Source: Lutjanus erythropterus
Lineage: Eukaryota; Chordata; Actinopteri; Lutjaniformes; Lutjanidae
Length of the DNA: 64,000 nucleotides
Assembly: GCA_020091685.1 (NCBI GenBank)
Contig: CM034602.1
Coordinates: 4,536,622-4,600,621, forward strand
Direction of reading: 5' to 3'
Shown: one piece after another, positions 46,134-57,804 of the stretch
Numbering within the stretch: position 1 is the stretch's first letter
Layout of the letters: each line of letters starts with the position of its first letter
Made by a program: the position numbers and the translations under genes
Notes under the pieces: model-generated
Databases searched by the model: none
What the model saw: the letters and a program-made list of their open reading frames with translations, nothing else
What the model was told of the DNA's origin: nothing

Positions 46134-46741
46134 TAGGGATGCACAATATTATCAGTGCGACATCAGTATTGGCAGATGAAGGCTGGAAATGAAATATCAT
46201 ATTGGCTTGCAATGCGGATATTTACGCCCATGTGAAACAATTATGCCGGCCGTGTGGAGGATTTTTGGAGTGTCTGAAACAATAGTGAAATTATCGCTTT
46301 CAGCAAAGCCATTTGCAGCGGTTGATGATGTGTGCGGAGGAGCTAAATCGCATTCCCTGAACACTACAAATTTAATTTCCTATCTTAAGAGCTGTCGTCC
46401 TAATCATACAACACATCTGTGAAGAACAAGGAGAAAAAAAGAAAACTTGTCAGCAGTGGTTTTCTGCCGTCTGCCAGTGGGCCATCAGGACAAGAGTCAG
46501 CAGAATAATATGTTAATTCCATTACAGGTGAGATTTGATGTTCTCTGCAATTAAGTGGAAAAAATGCATATGTATCGGCACCAAAGTGAGTTGGAAAATA
46601 TCAGTCCAAAGAAAGAGGAGAAGAATGTGGATGTGGTCGTTGCTGGGGAAAAGAAGCCCAGTTTGGATGCAAAATTTGCAAAGAGCTTGATGTCGCCATT
46701 TTTTTAGCATTTATACATAAACTTTACATGCTGCATTCCTA
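46134..46741 (+). mobile_element. Decayed hAT element with dead BED finger, 608 bp
   Basis: Begins TAGGGATGCACAATATTATC and ends CATGCTGCATTCCTA, inverted with a few mismatches. Subterminal words (GACATCAGTATTGGCAGATG, ATGTATCGGCACCAAAGTGA, TTGGAAAATATCAG) are typical of a ZBED-like hAT family of fish. The 8-mers at the ends do not match, so the duplication is lost or a boundary is wrong. Confidence 0.6.
46189..46422 (+). pseudogene. BED-type zinc finger remnant of a hAT transposase
   Basis: A 77-codon frame contains AVWRIFGVSETIVKLSL (from about residue 21) and, later, GGAKSHSLNTTNLISYLKS. These match the order VWxxFG ... NTTNLxxHLK of BED fingers in hAT transposases (from memory). The CxxC pair between the blocks is not present and the HLK histidine is Tyr, so DNA binding through a zinc site is lost. 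No downstream catalytic domain is seen. Confidence 0.62.
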
Positions 46742-46798
46742 TCAGTTGGTTAGTAGACGTAGATCATAGCAGCAGTCACATTGTGAGATGGTTAACCC

Positions 46799-46823
46799 AA
46801 ATTTCTGACACTGTCAGAAATTT
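46799..46823. repeat. Perfect 11 bp hairpin, 3 nt loop
   Basis: AAATTTCTGAC / ACT / GTCAGAAATTT with no mismatch. It is followed by TGTCACAGGCCATATTTGCTG, which I associate with a fish dispersed repeat, so it is probably repeat-derived rather than regulatory. Confidence 0.85.
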
Positions 46824-47573
46824 GTCACAGGCCATATTTGCTGACAGGACTGTGACAACAGCCATCTTTAAATGTCTCTCACAGTTCTTTTGTCTTGGTC
46901 ATCTTTCGTCTGTGACAGTCCAAAATTGAGCGGTTTATACCTGGCTTAAGAAAAGATGGATGCTTTGAGATGCTTTCTCTGTGCACCATATACTATTAGT
47001 TCATTTCATTTAATTAATCAGAAAAGGCATAACCATGACGTGAGACGACCTGACATATAGTTACTCCAAATTCTGAGAAGATCTGGTTTGCTCTGGGAGA
47101 AGATGGATACCAGGCAGCACAGGTGAAGCAAGACTCAGCAGGTACATTTAAAGAAAATACAGAACATCTATTCTTTAGTTCTTGGGTTTTTTTTGTTTAG
47201 TTTAAATATTTTAGTTGCAAGGCACTCATTAATTTTTCCTGTTTTGTAATATTTTAGTTCAATAAATCCTATTTAAAGTGCCTCTAATTAGACAGGTGAC
47301 TCCTTTCCATTTGTTCCCTTAATCGAACTAATTAACCCAAAACAGAGAAATAAAATGTTTACAAAGGGATGATCAACAACCCACATAACACTATAAATAC
47401 ATGTAGACATTCAAGAACAGTTCAACCTTGGTCACAATGATGAAGTAGTGGATCAAAGGTTCAGTTTGATGAGTTACTGTAGCAGCCCACTCACGGTTAT
47501 CAGTTCAACTCAGGTTGTGTTGTACTCCTCTAAGGTCAGGCTCGATGCCAAAGTATTTTCTTGCGTAATCAAA
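46824..47573. other. Unassigned non-coding DNA
   Basis: No exon or repeat assigned beyond the likely tail of the hairpin-bearing repeat. Confidence 0.35.
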
Positions 47574-47689
47574 TTCCTTGTGGTCTGACGTGAAGCAGTT
47601 GGTTGTGACTGTCCTACCACTTTATTGGAACTTCTTATGGTCTGATGCGAGGCGGTTGTGTGTGTTTATCCTACCACTGTTAGTTGAAG
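47574..47689 (+). repeat. Tandem duplication, 58 bp unit, two copies
   Basis: Unit 1 (47574-47631) has TGGTCTGACGTGAAGCAGTT and TCCTACCACTTTATTGGAAC; unit 2 (47632-47689) has TGGTCTGATGCGAGGCGGTT and TCCTACCACTGTTAGTTGAA. Divergence of roughly a quarter of positions makes it old. A 90-codon frame crosses it but has no homology I recognise. Confidence 0.75.
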
Positions 47690-48285
47690 GTCAAGCTTCT
47701 CTTCTGAATCTGGTTCATGGGTATGGCTCGCCACTCCAGGACCAACTACACTTCTCTCCAACAGCAGCAAGTGGAACTGAAGACTTCAGGGATCTTGCTG
47801 GATCACACATCATCAAAAAGGGGAAGGAAGAGGAAGACCTGGCCTTGTAGTCACAAAGCCAGGAAAAGTGTCACTCACAATTCAACATATTCTTTCCTTT
47901 GTAACACAGCTACAGCAGTGTTACCGTTGTTTCTACTGTGTTGACAAATGTTACAAAACCTTGTATCATTCAACTATAATGTCTTTTACCTTAACAAAAG
48001 TAAATTATATTGCCATAACAAATATAAAAAATTGTCATTGCTCCTTTATCAATTTATCATGTCAATTTTTCCTCTCATTCAGTGTTAACTATGCAAAACT
48101 ATGACAATTGCACACACAGACTGCACAGAGTTGTTATTTTAGCTTTTCTAGCAGAGGTAATTTTAATCACAATGTGGCTAATTGAACACTCTAGTGCTAT
48201 TTCACATTTGCACAAACCTCTATGACACAGTGCAGTGACTGCTGTTCAAGCTAACATTAGCAGGCATCATAGTTTGTATTCCCAG
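47690..48285. other. Unassigned non-coding DNA
   Basis: No exon or repeat recognised. Confidence 0.4.
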
Positions 48286-48331
48286 GCCGCTAACAGAGCG
48301 GGCCGTGGCTAGCACGGTTAAGGCTAGCGCG

Positions 48332-48400
48332 GCTAACGGTCGCTAGCGCTAGCTCAGCTAACGGTCGCTAATGCTAACGGTCGCTAATGCTAACATTGCT
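48332..48400 (+). repeat. Short tandem array of GCTAACGGTCGCTAAT (16 bp)
   Basis: Units at 48332-48347 (ending AGC instead of AAT), 48357-48372 and 48373-48388, with a partial fourth. The upstream flank 48286-48331 is built from related GCTAGC/GCTAAC words. It is CpG-containing and unlike its AT-rich surroundings. Confidence 0.85.
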
Positions 48401-49254
48401 ATCAATTTTCATGTCGTGTCATCCGTTACAGTTCATCAGCTTCACATTAGCAGACATTAATATCTCAGTCACTCACCGGGATTTATCTTTACAGGAGGAG
48501 TGTTACTGCCACAGGTGTTTTAGGGTCGGTGAATCTGGTTGGGGAGACATTTACTTTTATACTCAATATCAAAACTTTAGAAAGTGGTGGTAAATCACCG
48601 TAAGCACGCGCATTTTACTTACTGGTGTCTACTGTGGTCGCTGTGTTGACACAGGTCTGCACCGTCCCCTGCTCAGGTAGGAAGAGGACGTGCCGTGCGT
48701 CAACACGATCGTATTGACTACGTGAGGGGGCGGGTTTGACCCCTTGATTGACATGGGCGCTGTCGACAAAATTATCTGTGAAAAACTTTCACAGGATCAG
48801 TTCCTCCAATCATAGATTCACCTTCCTATGACTTCTAATTATTATGTCACTCATAATTTCTGCAAAATAGTGACACATTTAATTACTTGCAGGTTATATT
48901 AGTTTCAATAACCACCTCCATTTCATTACATTAACAGAGCACTCATTTTATCTTGGTTACCCCACTTTTTTTTTTCTATTATTATTATTTTTGTTTTTAC
49001 AGTTAAATAGTCATTTCGTACTACTACTTATTTGTAACATTAGGTCTCAGCTTACATCACATTTTGGATTTTTTTTCTTAAGGTTCTGGTAACCAGGGGT
49101 TACAACTGCCTCAGCCAGAAGCCGCTAAACAGGCTGCAATGGCTTTAACGTGATTCTTGGGGGCAAATATAGCTGTTAAAGAACAACCATTAACTGCTTT
49201 TTTGCTCCTGACAGGCTGAGATTCTTATTCTAAGTATCTGACAACATTATAGAA
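48401..49254. other. Unassigned non-coding DNA
   Basis: T-run at 48966-48976. No exon or repeat assigned. Confidence 0.4.
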
Positions 49255-49440
49255 AGGATCCTTTTTCATACAGCCCTTTCCAACGGAGAACTGAAGCCAT
49301 TATATCGCTCTTTCCAGAGCCAGTAATTTGACAGTAATTTTAGCTTACAGAATACAGGAAGTGCTCATCTACAGCTGCCTAAATCTCTTACCACCAAAGT
49401 CACAAAAACACAAACTAGCCTACCCTTTAAGTACCAGTAC
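49255..49440 (+). repeat. Fragment of the 36338-37458 TTAA element family
   Basis: CAACGGAGAACTGAAGCCAT, TATCGCTCTTTCCAGAGCCA, AGCTTACAGAATACAGGAAG and CTACAGCTGCCTAAATCTCT follow the order of internal blocks of that family (see 58861-59000). No termini. Confidence 0.55.
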
Positions 49441-49904
49441 AAGAAGTGTTGTTGTTTCCTACTATCTTACCCAACCCTTAAACAAATCATTTTCCCCTGT
49501 TTTTGGGGCGGGGAGATAAAAACCAGGCCTGCATGTTGAAATGGTTATGTAGGTGAAAAATGTCCTGTTTCGTTAATGGTTGAACGTATGCTGTTGTTGA
49601 CAGTAATCTGTAGGTTAATAAAATTAAAACCGTGTTTGAATTGAAGAAGCACTTGTCTGCTTCAGAACGAGGCACACTTCCCTCAGTGTGCATGCTCCTC
49701 TTGATGAGGGGCCGCTGTTACCAGGCCATGTTTACTGTTAACATCAGCCTTGTAATTGCATTATCATCTATAGTAGACGTGTGGGAAATCATGTAAGAGC
49801 TGTAATATAAACCATGTGATGGAAAAGTCTTTTTCAGGTGGCTAGATATTTTGTTTATGCTAAGTGCCTGTGCATATTGCCATTACACCCTCTTAATTAA
49901 CTTA
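49441..49904. other. Unassigned, complex non-repetitive DNA
   Basis: No exon or repeat. 49730-49910 is complex sequence rich in TAAT words. Confidence 0.35.
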
Positions 49905-50760
49905 ATCAGAATTAGAAATTCTTTATTGATCCCTGAGGGAAATTAGTCATGTAACAGATGCTCCCATTCAAAAATAGAAACATGTATAAGCATAGAGAAA
50001 TTATAAGAAAATAGGAAGAGAGGCACACTCTTACAAATAAGTGTCCCAAAATGGTTCTTCCTGACGTTCTACGCAGGACCATTTGCTTCTGAAAATTCTC
50101 TTTGAAGAAAGGGTTTGTCAAGGGTTCCATCAAGAACCATTTTCATCCAAAGAACCCTTTTGATTTCTTCAACTATTGTGGAAATTCCCTGAATGGGTTC
50201 TACATAAAACCTTTGGAATATAAGAAGGTTCTACTCAGAACCTCCTGAGTATGTTCTAGATAAAACCTGTGGAATATCAAAAGGTTGTTGGCTGGGTGGG
50301 TTCTTGTTGGCACACTTAAAGGGTGAAAAGATCATGGAAAGAACCCACAGACAGGGTTCTAGGTGGAACAGTCACACCACAGAGGGGCCTTTCACAGATG
50401 AATCTCGGTTTAACCCTTTATGCTGTGTTCTAGGTAGAACTCTCTGAAACTGTTGTTTAAAGTGGAACCTTGATAGAAAGGTTCTAGCAGGACTGGTTGG
50501 GAGCAAACCAAAGAACCATATGTGGTTCTAGTTTAGCACCTTTATTTCTAAGAGTGTGTGTAAAAGTGTGTATATTGTACTACAATATTAAACAAAAATA
50601 ACAAAACAATAGTAACAGAACGAAATACAAATAAGAGTAAAAATATGTGCCTTATTCTTCAATGAGTAACAGCAATATGTGAATAAACATCTAAAATACA
50701 ATATATATATGAAAAATGGAAGAAGAGACAAATATCAAATAATAAATGTACCAATTATGT
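49905..50760 (-). repeat. Fish repeat with TTCTTTATTGATCCCTGAGG motif, split by CACTC element
   Basis: AATTCTTTATTGATCCCTGA followed by GGGAAATT at 49917-49944 is a hallmark of a common fish retroposon tail read in reverse. The A-rich continuation (ACAAAAATAACAAAACAAT...) resumes after 50557, so the element at 50026-50556 inserted into it. Confidence 0.5.
50026..50556. mobile_element. CACTC...GAGTG terminal-repeat element, 531 bp
   Basis: Left end CACTCTTACAAATAAGTGT and right end GCACCTTTATTTCTAAGAGTG are inverted repeats. The interior is filled with GGTTCTA/AGAACC-type words in both orientations (for example AAGAACCATTTTCATCC, GGGTTCTACATAAAACC, AAAGAACCATATGTGGTTCT). The CACT ends suggest a CACTA-like non-autonomous element, but no 3 bp target duplication is visible, so the superfamily is only a guess. 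Confidence 0.65.
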
Positions 50761-52203
50761 ACAGAAATATACATCATCAATCAGTTCTTAACAATCGAGT
50801 CAGCAGGTCAGTAAAAGTTCATGTTGTCTTGGAGTTCTCGTAGGGTCATTTTGGAATATACACTGAAAAATGACCTTTTTGTTAGTTTAAGGGCTTGTTG
50901 GTCATGTTGTGGTGAGCCAAGAATTTTCTAATCCTCTCAGTGAGGGGATTTAAACTTGCTTTCCGTTGTCTTGCTCTGGGGGTAAGAGCCGCTCTGATTT
51001 ACCTCCATATTGATCCAATCTCTTTTCCTGTTGGTGTGCCAGTGTTCCTGTGGATTGTCGCGCTGGCCTGTTTTTTTTTGTTTTTTTTTTGAAACAGCCT
51101 TTTCGGGACAGTTAAGGTGAAGCTAATGCATTGTGGAGTCTGTGCCATTTAAGATTGTATCTGTGTCCAAGTCTTTAAGCATACTATCCTGTTTCTCTCT
51201 TAGTCCAAAGCGAAAAAAAACCCCAAAAAAATCGCAAAGTCATGAGATTCAGGGAGAGACGCGCAGTACAAATGCTGAGGGGCTGCTGCTGTGATTCACT
51301 TTGAGTATTTTGAAGTGACAGATGCCTGTGTCCATCACATACAGACGGACCAGTGTTCGGACCGGCTGGACGCAGAGAGACAGGTTGCAGTGTCATATGG
51401 ACTTCAGACAAATACAGCCAGACGTGACCTGAGTAGTTTTGCGACTGCACTTTAAAATGACCTGATGTGAGACCTTACAGCAAAGACAAAGCCCTGCCTA
51501 TATGTCATTATTGTTTGCATTGTAAGTCACAAAGTCAAAAGGACGTTAAAGTGATATTTCTCTTTGGTGAGCTATTTTATATTTTACAGAGTGCACACAC
51601 GGAAGTTCAAGTAAAGTCAACCTCAAACACAAGCTTCCTTCCCTCTTTTATTACCTCTGACATTCAGATATTCTACCATAGCTCTTAAAATTGGTGTGTG
51701 TCAAAGAGTGAAATTACTTATTGAACAGGTAAGATTCAGGGGACTGAATTAAATAATATTGACGTGGTGTACTTTTTGTACTCGGTGTGAGTCCTCAGAA
51801 TGGCTTGGTGGTTTTGAAAGAGCTTTCCAGCATACGGAGCTGAGAAAAGCAAACGAAAACTCAGACGCTGAAACTGTGATTTGTCAAGTCTGTCTCCAAT
51901 AAATTACATAAATATATATACACACCCCTTCTTTCTTTTTTTCCCTCAATTGTCTTTTAAGAGGAAACACAATTCCGGCCCGCATAATGTCCCTTTTTTT
52001 TTGAAGCTTGCATTAATGCACGACATGCTTGTCATTGGGATGTGGTTGGAGTGGATGGTAAGCTTGCAGAGTGCTGAACGCACGAGACAGGAGTTATGCA
52101 ACCAGATGTAGCCCATGTATGGCCCATCTATGGCTAGGTTTAGGGGACAAATCCCATTGGTTAATAAGGGAAAGAATAAAGCAAACATGTAGTGTCATAT
52201 CCC
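50761..52203. other. Unassigned non-coding DNA
   Basis: T-rich runs near 51071-51090. 50770-51100 may continue the LINE/SINE-like repeat but was not resolved. Confidence 0.35.
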
Positions 52204-53160
52204 TTAAAGGTCCAGTGTGTAAGATTTAGAGGGATCTATTAGCAGAATGTGGCAGGAATGCAATATTATATTCATAAATATGTTTTCATTAGTATATAAT
52301 CACATGAAAATCATTTGAGTTTTGGACGGACAAAACAAGACATTTAAAGACATCTCCGTGGACTCTGAGAAACTAAAATGGACCTTTTCCCTTCTTTCTG
52401 TCATTTTGTAGATGTTGTAGCCCTAGATCAAACATAACAACTAACTTTAGTCTTTGTTGTTATTTGACAGCCGTTAATAAATAAATGAATTTGTTTACAG
52501 CCAAGCAAAAATTGACTTTAGGCAAGTAGATTTCTGAGAGGCTTTTCTGGGAGAAAGCCCTAAAGGCTAACTTCTCCCATGTGCCAGTCTGCTTCTACAG
52601 AAGCTGCCATGTTGAACTGCCATGTTTCTACAGTTACCCTGAACAGAAAAAACAAATACTGGCTTTTAATACAAGTTTTTCACAAGTTTTGTGGCCACTG
52701 TAGTTTATATACTCACTATGGAAGGGGAGGGTGAGGTGAGCTGTGTTCAGTACACTCTGGTCCTTAAGCTTTCTGACTTTTTCAATAGTTAACCAAGACC
52801 ACAATATTACCATAACCAGCCAAAGTGGAGAAAAGAAGTTTAATAATTCTTTAGCTGCTTTGAACAGATATCACAGGGGTGGAAAAGACATGAAATAATT
52901 GTCAGTGAACATTTAGCTGACAAATTTTCATTAACAATGTTTATGTTGTTATGTAATTTGTGTTAAAGCCATATGTGCTGCTGCAAATTAGTAGTATATT
53001 TCCAGGAAACAGGATTTCAGGGAAACATTTGTGAATGCAAATCAAATTGTTTAAAATTTCTCTTTGTTAATTTTTTTCTTGATACTAGTTTTGAGCTGTT
53101 TCTTGCATTTCCATGTTTGGAAAAAACTCCACACACCACACACTAGCTAAACTCTAAAAG
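52204..53160. mobile_element. TTAAAGGTCCAGTGTGTAAG family element, degenerate right end
   Basis: Starts TTAAAGGTCCAGTGTGTAAG then ATTTAGAGGGATCTATTAGC; internal GCCATGTTTCTACAGTTACC and GGAAGGGGAGGGTGAGGTGA are landmarks of an abundant teleost TTAA-type repeat. The right end (CCACACACTAGCTAAACTCT at about 53137) is a decayed mirror of the start. Non-coding. Confidence 0.65.
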
Positions 53161-54739
53161 AAACAAAAAAAAAAAGACATCATACCAAGGTGCCACATTA
53201 CTGTAATGACTTTGCCGTGAACCTGGTAGTTTTTCCTGTTATTTGAATTTTCCTTTTCTGTAAGACAGATTGTCTCCCCCAGTAAGGGAACACAGTTGGA
53301 GAGCCCTGAGAAAATACATTAACACCAAGCCACTGTATGGCACAAAACAGAATGATGGATGGGCTGTGAGATAGCAGCCTGTAAATGAGCAGATAGGCCC
53401 CTGGTAAATGGAAAGAGAAAGAGCATGAGACCAAAGTGAATAAAGATGGCAACGCAGAATATGTGGGTCATCCAGCCTGCAGTGAGCTGTCCCTCAGGCA
53501 TGCACCCTGATAGAAGACTTTGAAGAACTTTAAAGATGGATGTCGCAATGAAGACAGCAGACTTGGCTCACACAGAATATTCAGGGATCTATTTCAGATA
53601 GTTCAGAGGGAATTAAGATGGAAGCAGGGAGGTCCTGGCCAGACTTATCATCTCTTGAAAGAGTGCTGATCCAAGATTATTGGCCAGGTCTCCCTAACAC
53701 CCCCATTTAATGTGATCCAGAAGGGAAAGGCTGATTTTGACTCAAATCACTTGTTAAACAGCCGTTCTTTCAGGCAAAACCACAATCCTTTCTGTGTAGA
53801 AATTCAAACAGGAAAGGTTAGTTGCTGACCAATCGCAATGTTATACCGTCGGCAAATGTTGCAATTAGACCCGACAACATTTAATTTGTAATAATCTGTC
53901 TCTTGCTTCTTTTAGTTTTATGTGAAGCGAAGCGTGTTATGCAACGAATCAGTCAATGATCCATCTTCAGAGAGCTACATTTTGCAATCAACTCTTGCGA
54001 TTGCAGAAGTTCCAAGAGAAGTTTCTGATGTTATGATGTATAATAGATTACTATCAAAAACATTAAAGCGTAATTGCATTTTGGAGCTTCACAGTTTTGC
54101 TATCACTCCTATCATCTGTTATAGGAACCAGAAAAATAACTACCTTAATTACAGACAATGAGTTTATATGGACTCTTGTTTGACACAGTTTTACAGTTTA
54201 TCCCATGGAGCATTATAAATAAATCAGAAAGGTTTGCACAACCCAAAAAGCTTAACAACATGACCCAAAGCTCAACCCTATCCTCAACCAGAGGATTCGT
54301 ATTGGACAAACCCTGAATTTTTGAAGTATCTGTTTTTGCCGATAGCAGCGGTATGTTGTCAAGATAAAGCCGGGTATACGAAGTCCGATTTTGGAGAAAC
54401 ATGGCGATATCTCAGGTCCTTCATCACACTGTGAGAGAGGTTTTTGTCACCAAAAATAGCCTCAGACAAAAGTCTGACACCGTAAGACATTTAGGATAAT
54501 TATCTCACAATGACTGCTGCTACAATACCAATATGAATGCATGAAGGTTTATTTATGTATGTTATTTTAGCATTTTTAGCATACTACAGATACTTAATGT
54601 TACCTCAAGCTGCAAAGTTGGCATCTTTTCACCTCCTTCTCTTTTTCTTAGTTTTTCTTTTTTTTTTTTTTTAACCATAGATATAAAAAACACTATTGCA
54701 AGGGCTCAATTCTTGCTTAGCGTCATTGTTTGGATGACA
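53161..54739. other. Unassigned non-coding DNA
   Basis: A-run at 53165-53176, T-run at 54657-54672. Open frames of 60-85 codons without homology. Confidence 0.4.
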
Positions 54740-55368
54740 CAAAACCAGCCTCAAGACCACTTTTTGAAGGTCTTGGTCTCATCTTGGTCTCAACTGCATC
54801 TTTACTCTGTCTTGGTCTCGGACAAAGTGGACTCGAGATTTAATTTCAAGACCAATCAAGACCAGAACTGGAAGGATATCACTCAACTGCCAGTCCATTG
54901 TCTGATTTCTTTATTAGCATCATTAATAGGACTGGATGTAAAATTTTCGGCTCCAAAAAAGAGAACAAAGCAGCAAACTAGCCAAGTTGTGATTTTGCTT
55001 TTAAGGGCTACGGCTGCAACTACTGATTATTTTCTTTGTCAATGAATCTTTCAATTATTTTTCTTGATTAACTGATTAGTTGTTTGGTATATAGAAAGTC
55101 AGAAAATTGTGAAAAATATTTATTTGTGATTTCCATTGTCCAAGATGATGTTGTCAAATGTCTTGTTTTGTCCACAACTCAAAGACTTGCTGTCATAAAG
55201 GCGTAAAGAGACCAGAAAATATTCACATAAATGCCACACACCATGGCACGGCTCCCTGAGTTGGTGAGAGAGCCAGAGATGTGACAGCTTCTTGCTCTCG
55301 TCTCTGTCTCAATATGCTGTGGCCTCTGTCTTGACTTGGTCTCCGTTCAGAGGGTCTTGACTGCAACA
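54740..55368. mobile_element. CTTGGTCTC-rich TIR element split by a hAT MITE
   Basis: The left part (CAAGACCACTTTTTGAAGGT, CTTGGTCTCATCTTGGTCTC) and right part (GTCTTGACTTGGTCTCCGTT, GGGTCTTGACTGCAACACTG) carry the repeated GTCTTGGTCTC phrase of a known teleost TIR family whose ends read CAGTGTTG...CAACACTG. A partial hAT MITE (55009-55232) sits inside, so the hAT insertion is the younger. A 110-codon frame (54713-55045) is incidental. Confidence 0.6.
55009..55232 (+). mobile_element. Truncated hAT MITE, same family as 7836-8181
   Basis: Starts TACGGCTGCAACTACTGATT and runs through CCAAGATGATGTTGTCAAAT and GTAAAGAGACCAGAAAATAT, then stops at about 55232 before the right terminus. The missing third may have been deleted together with the host element's middle. 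Confidence 0.75.
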
Positions 55369-57804
55369 CTGGATGACGCACGCTAATGATGTTTTCTCGT
55401 ATACTGACTTGCATCATAGCCTGCGATTCAGTTGGTGTGATCACCAAACAGTCTACATACATCCAAGTTTATTAGATCCATGTGACACACTGTGACTTGC
55501 AATAAATTTATAAGACTGCTGAAATCTCAGTCTGTAGGACGTTTAAGGAAACTGAAATCCCTTTTTTAAAGTTTCCTTTATGGCAACAAAAAAAGCCAGA
55601 ATTTATAGACCCTCTTCCACAGCAGCTGTTTTGACATGAAACAGGAGAGTAAACACAGGTGTTAGCAGTGATAGGAATTAAGGTTCTGCTCGATTCAGGT
55701 CAAACAGAGTCAGGGAGCTTTTGTATATGTTGGCTCAATGGAAAAGCTCTCCTACAATGAAGAGAATAGAACGTTAATTATTGCAACTTTTAACACCTGG
55801 CTGCAGTGAAAAAGGTCTATTTTGAACATGAACTTCTACATGCAAGATATACCCCCAACTACCACTGTGACTTCCACTTCTTTTGTTCTGCCTCTCTAAA
55901 TAAAAAAATTCTCTAAATTAAACAATAAAATAATATGATAATCATAACCTATGATCAGACAACCATTAGTTGGGTTTGGGCTCAAAAATGACTTGGTCCA
56001 GGTTAGGAAACCATCATGCATTGGAGTAAAGTAACTAGTTGATTAAGAATCCTCTCCAGCCAGGTCTGTCAGATATGTTTTTCTGCAAAAAAAAAAAAAA
56101 ATTCCACATTAAAATTCTTGAAAAGACACCTACTCCTTCTACCTTGTTAAAGATCCCACAAACTATGAATATGCTGATTTTGTTGTTTTCCTGCTGGACA
56201 CAAGATGTCTCTTACTACATTGTAAAGTCCATTTTCAGTGTGTTCACTGATGTGAGTTTCTACATCCCACTTGTTTAAGTTTGGATCGGCTTCCACACAG
56301 GTTGTGATGTCACTAATCATGCTTGTAGACCCGCCTCTTAAAATCAGACAGCTCAAGAAACTTTCCGCTTTTATCAGATGAACATGAAAACAGCCTTCTA
56401 GTATCAGACTCTGCACATTTGCATTCTCCACAGTGGAGCCCCAAAAAAACATCCAACTAGAAACAAAAAGAAAAACATATTACTGAGTGAAGGGGACTTT
56501 AAGTTTCGGGGGAGAAATAATCAGGTTTTATCTTGGTAAGACAAACATTGTTGCCTGATATCAGACTGAATTGTCAACTCATTACCCTTGTTCGATTTTC
56601 CCTAACCAATAACTGTAGATAATACTGCAACCTAAGCATATCTACACACTTCTCCTCTTTAGTGAACCTAAAACAGCCTTGATAGGAGTGTCTATCTCAT
56701 AGCGGTCAGAGTTCTTGGTTCTGGTGCACAGCTTGACAACAGCTTGAGAGCAGCATTGATCCAGCATGGTGGCTCTGATTGGATAATCATTAGCCTCCTC
56801 ACTGCCCTCATTGGTCATTTTTCAAACGAGAAATAGCTGTTGCACGTCACAATGCCAGGTCAGAGAATCCATCAACGTGGTGGAGTGGGTGCAGCAACAA
56901 ACATTGGGATTGGTGTTTAACTGAGTCTATAAAAGATTTTGAATCATCGTCACGGTTACACTATGACGAATGATACTGACATGTTTAGGGAACAGCTGCA
57001 GAGAGGGGCATTTGGTTTACTCGTCCATCCACCCGAACTCCTTCTAATTTGTGGCTCTGTAACAACGGCATGCTACTTACAGACAAGAGTCACAATTACC
57101 ACGGACTCTGGAGGGTTTTGTCACGTGAACATAAACATATGTTGTTGTTGGGAATTTTTCCAGTATTAATGCATGACATCTGCTATCCACTTGTATTGTG
57201 GTTGCCTAATTAACAAAATCACTCAAGTTACATTTTCACACCAAACAAAGCCACCGTATCAGATCAGAGCAACTTTGGAGACGCATAATATGACATAAGG
57301 GATGTTTGGAGATGTTGGAGATGCTGTTAGGAGGATAAATCCCTGTGCAAAATGCTGAGATAGTGTTAAAACAAAAGCAGCTTCTGTAGCGAACGCTGCT
57401 TTTGGATTCAGGATGTGTCAACATCTCCAGAGATGTGGCAGCTCGTGAAAGGTGCAGCTTGTCACACAGCTGAACAAAAAGCCAAATTCAGAATTCAGGG
57501 GCTGTTCACTGAAACTGATAAGGTTTTTTGCTCCATGACAAAATCCTAATGGAAAGTCATGCCTGTCAACTTGCAGATGGTGAATGGGTTACACCTGTCC
57601 CCCTTTCCATATTAACTACTGTTGTTAACAGTGCTGGCCTCGGTGTAGAGCAGGAGAGTTGCCTCTGTGGCTAAGATTGGGGTCAGTTCACTAAAAACAA
57701 AATGTAATATATGACAGAATGTTGCAACTGCTAGAAACTGCCTCTTTTACTTGTCCTCTTTCACACATAAAATAAAAAAAAAGTGAATACAGTCAAAATC
57801 AAAT
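55369..57804. other. Unassigned non-coding DNA
   Basis: About 2.4 kb without a repeat I can name. Short frames only. A-run at 56086-56100. Confidence 0.4.
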
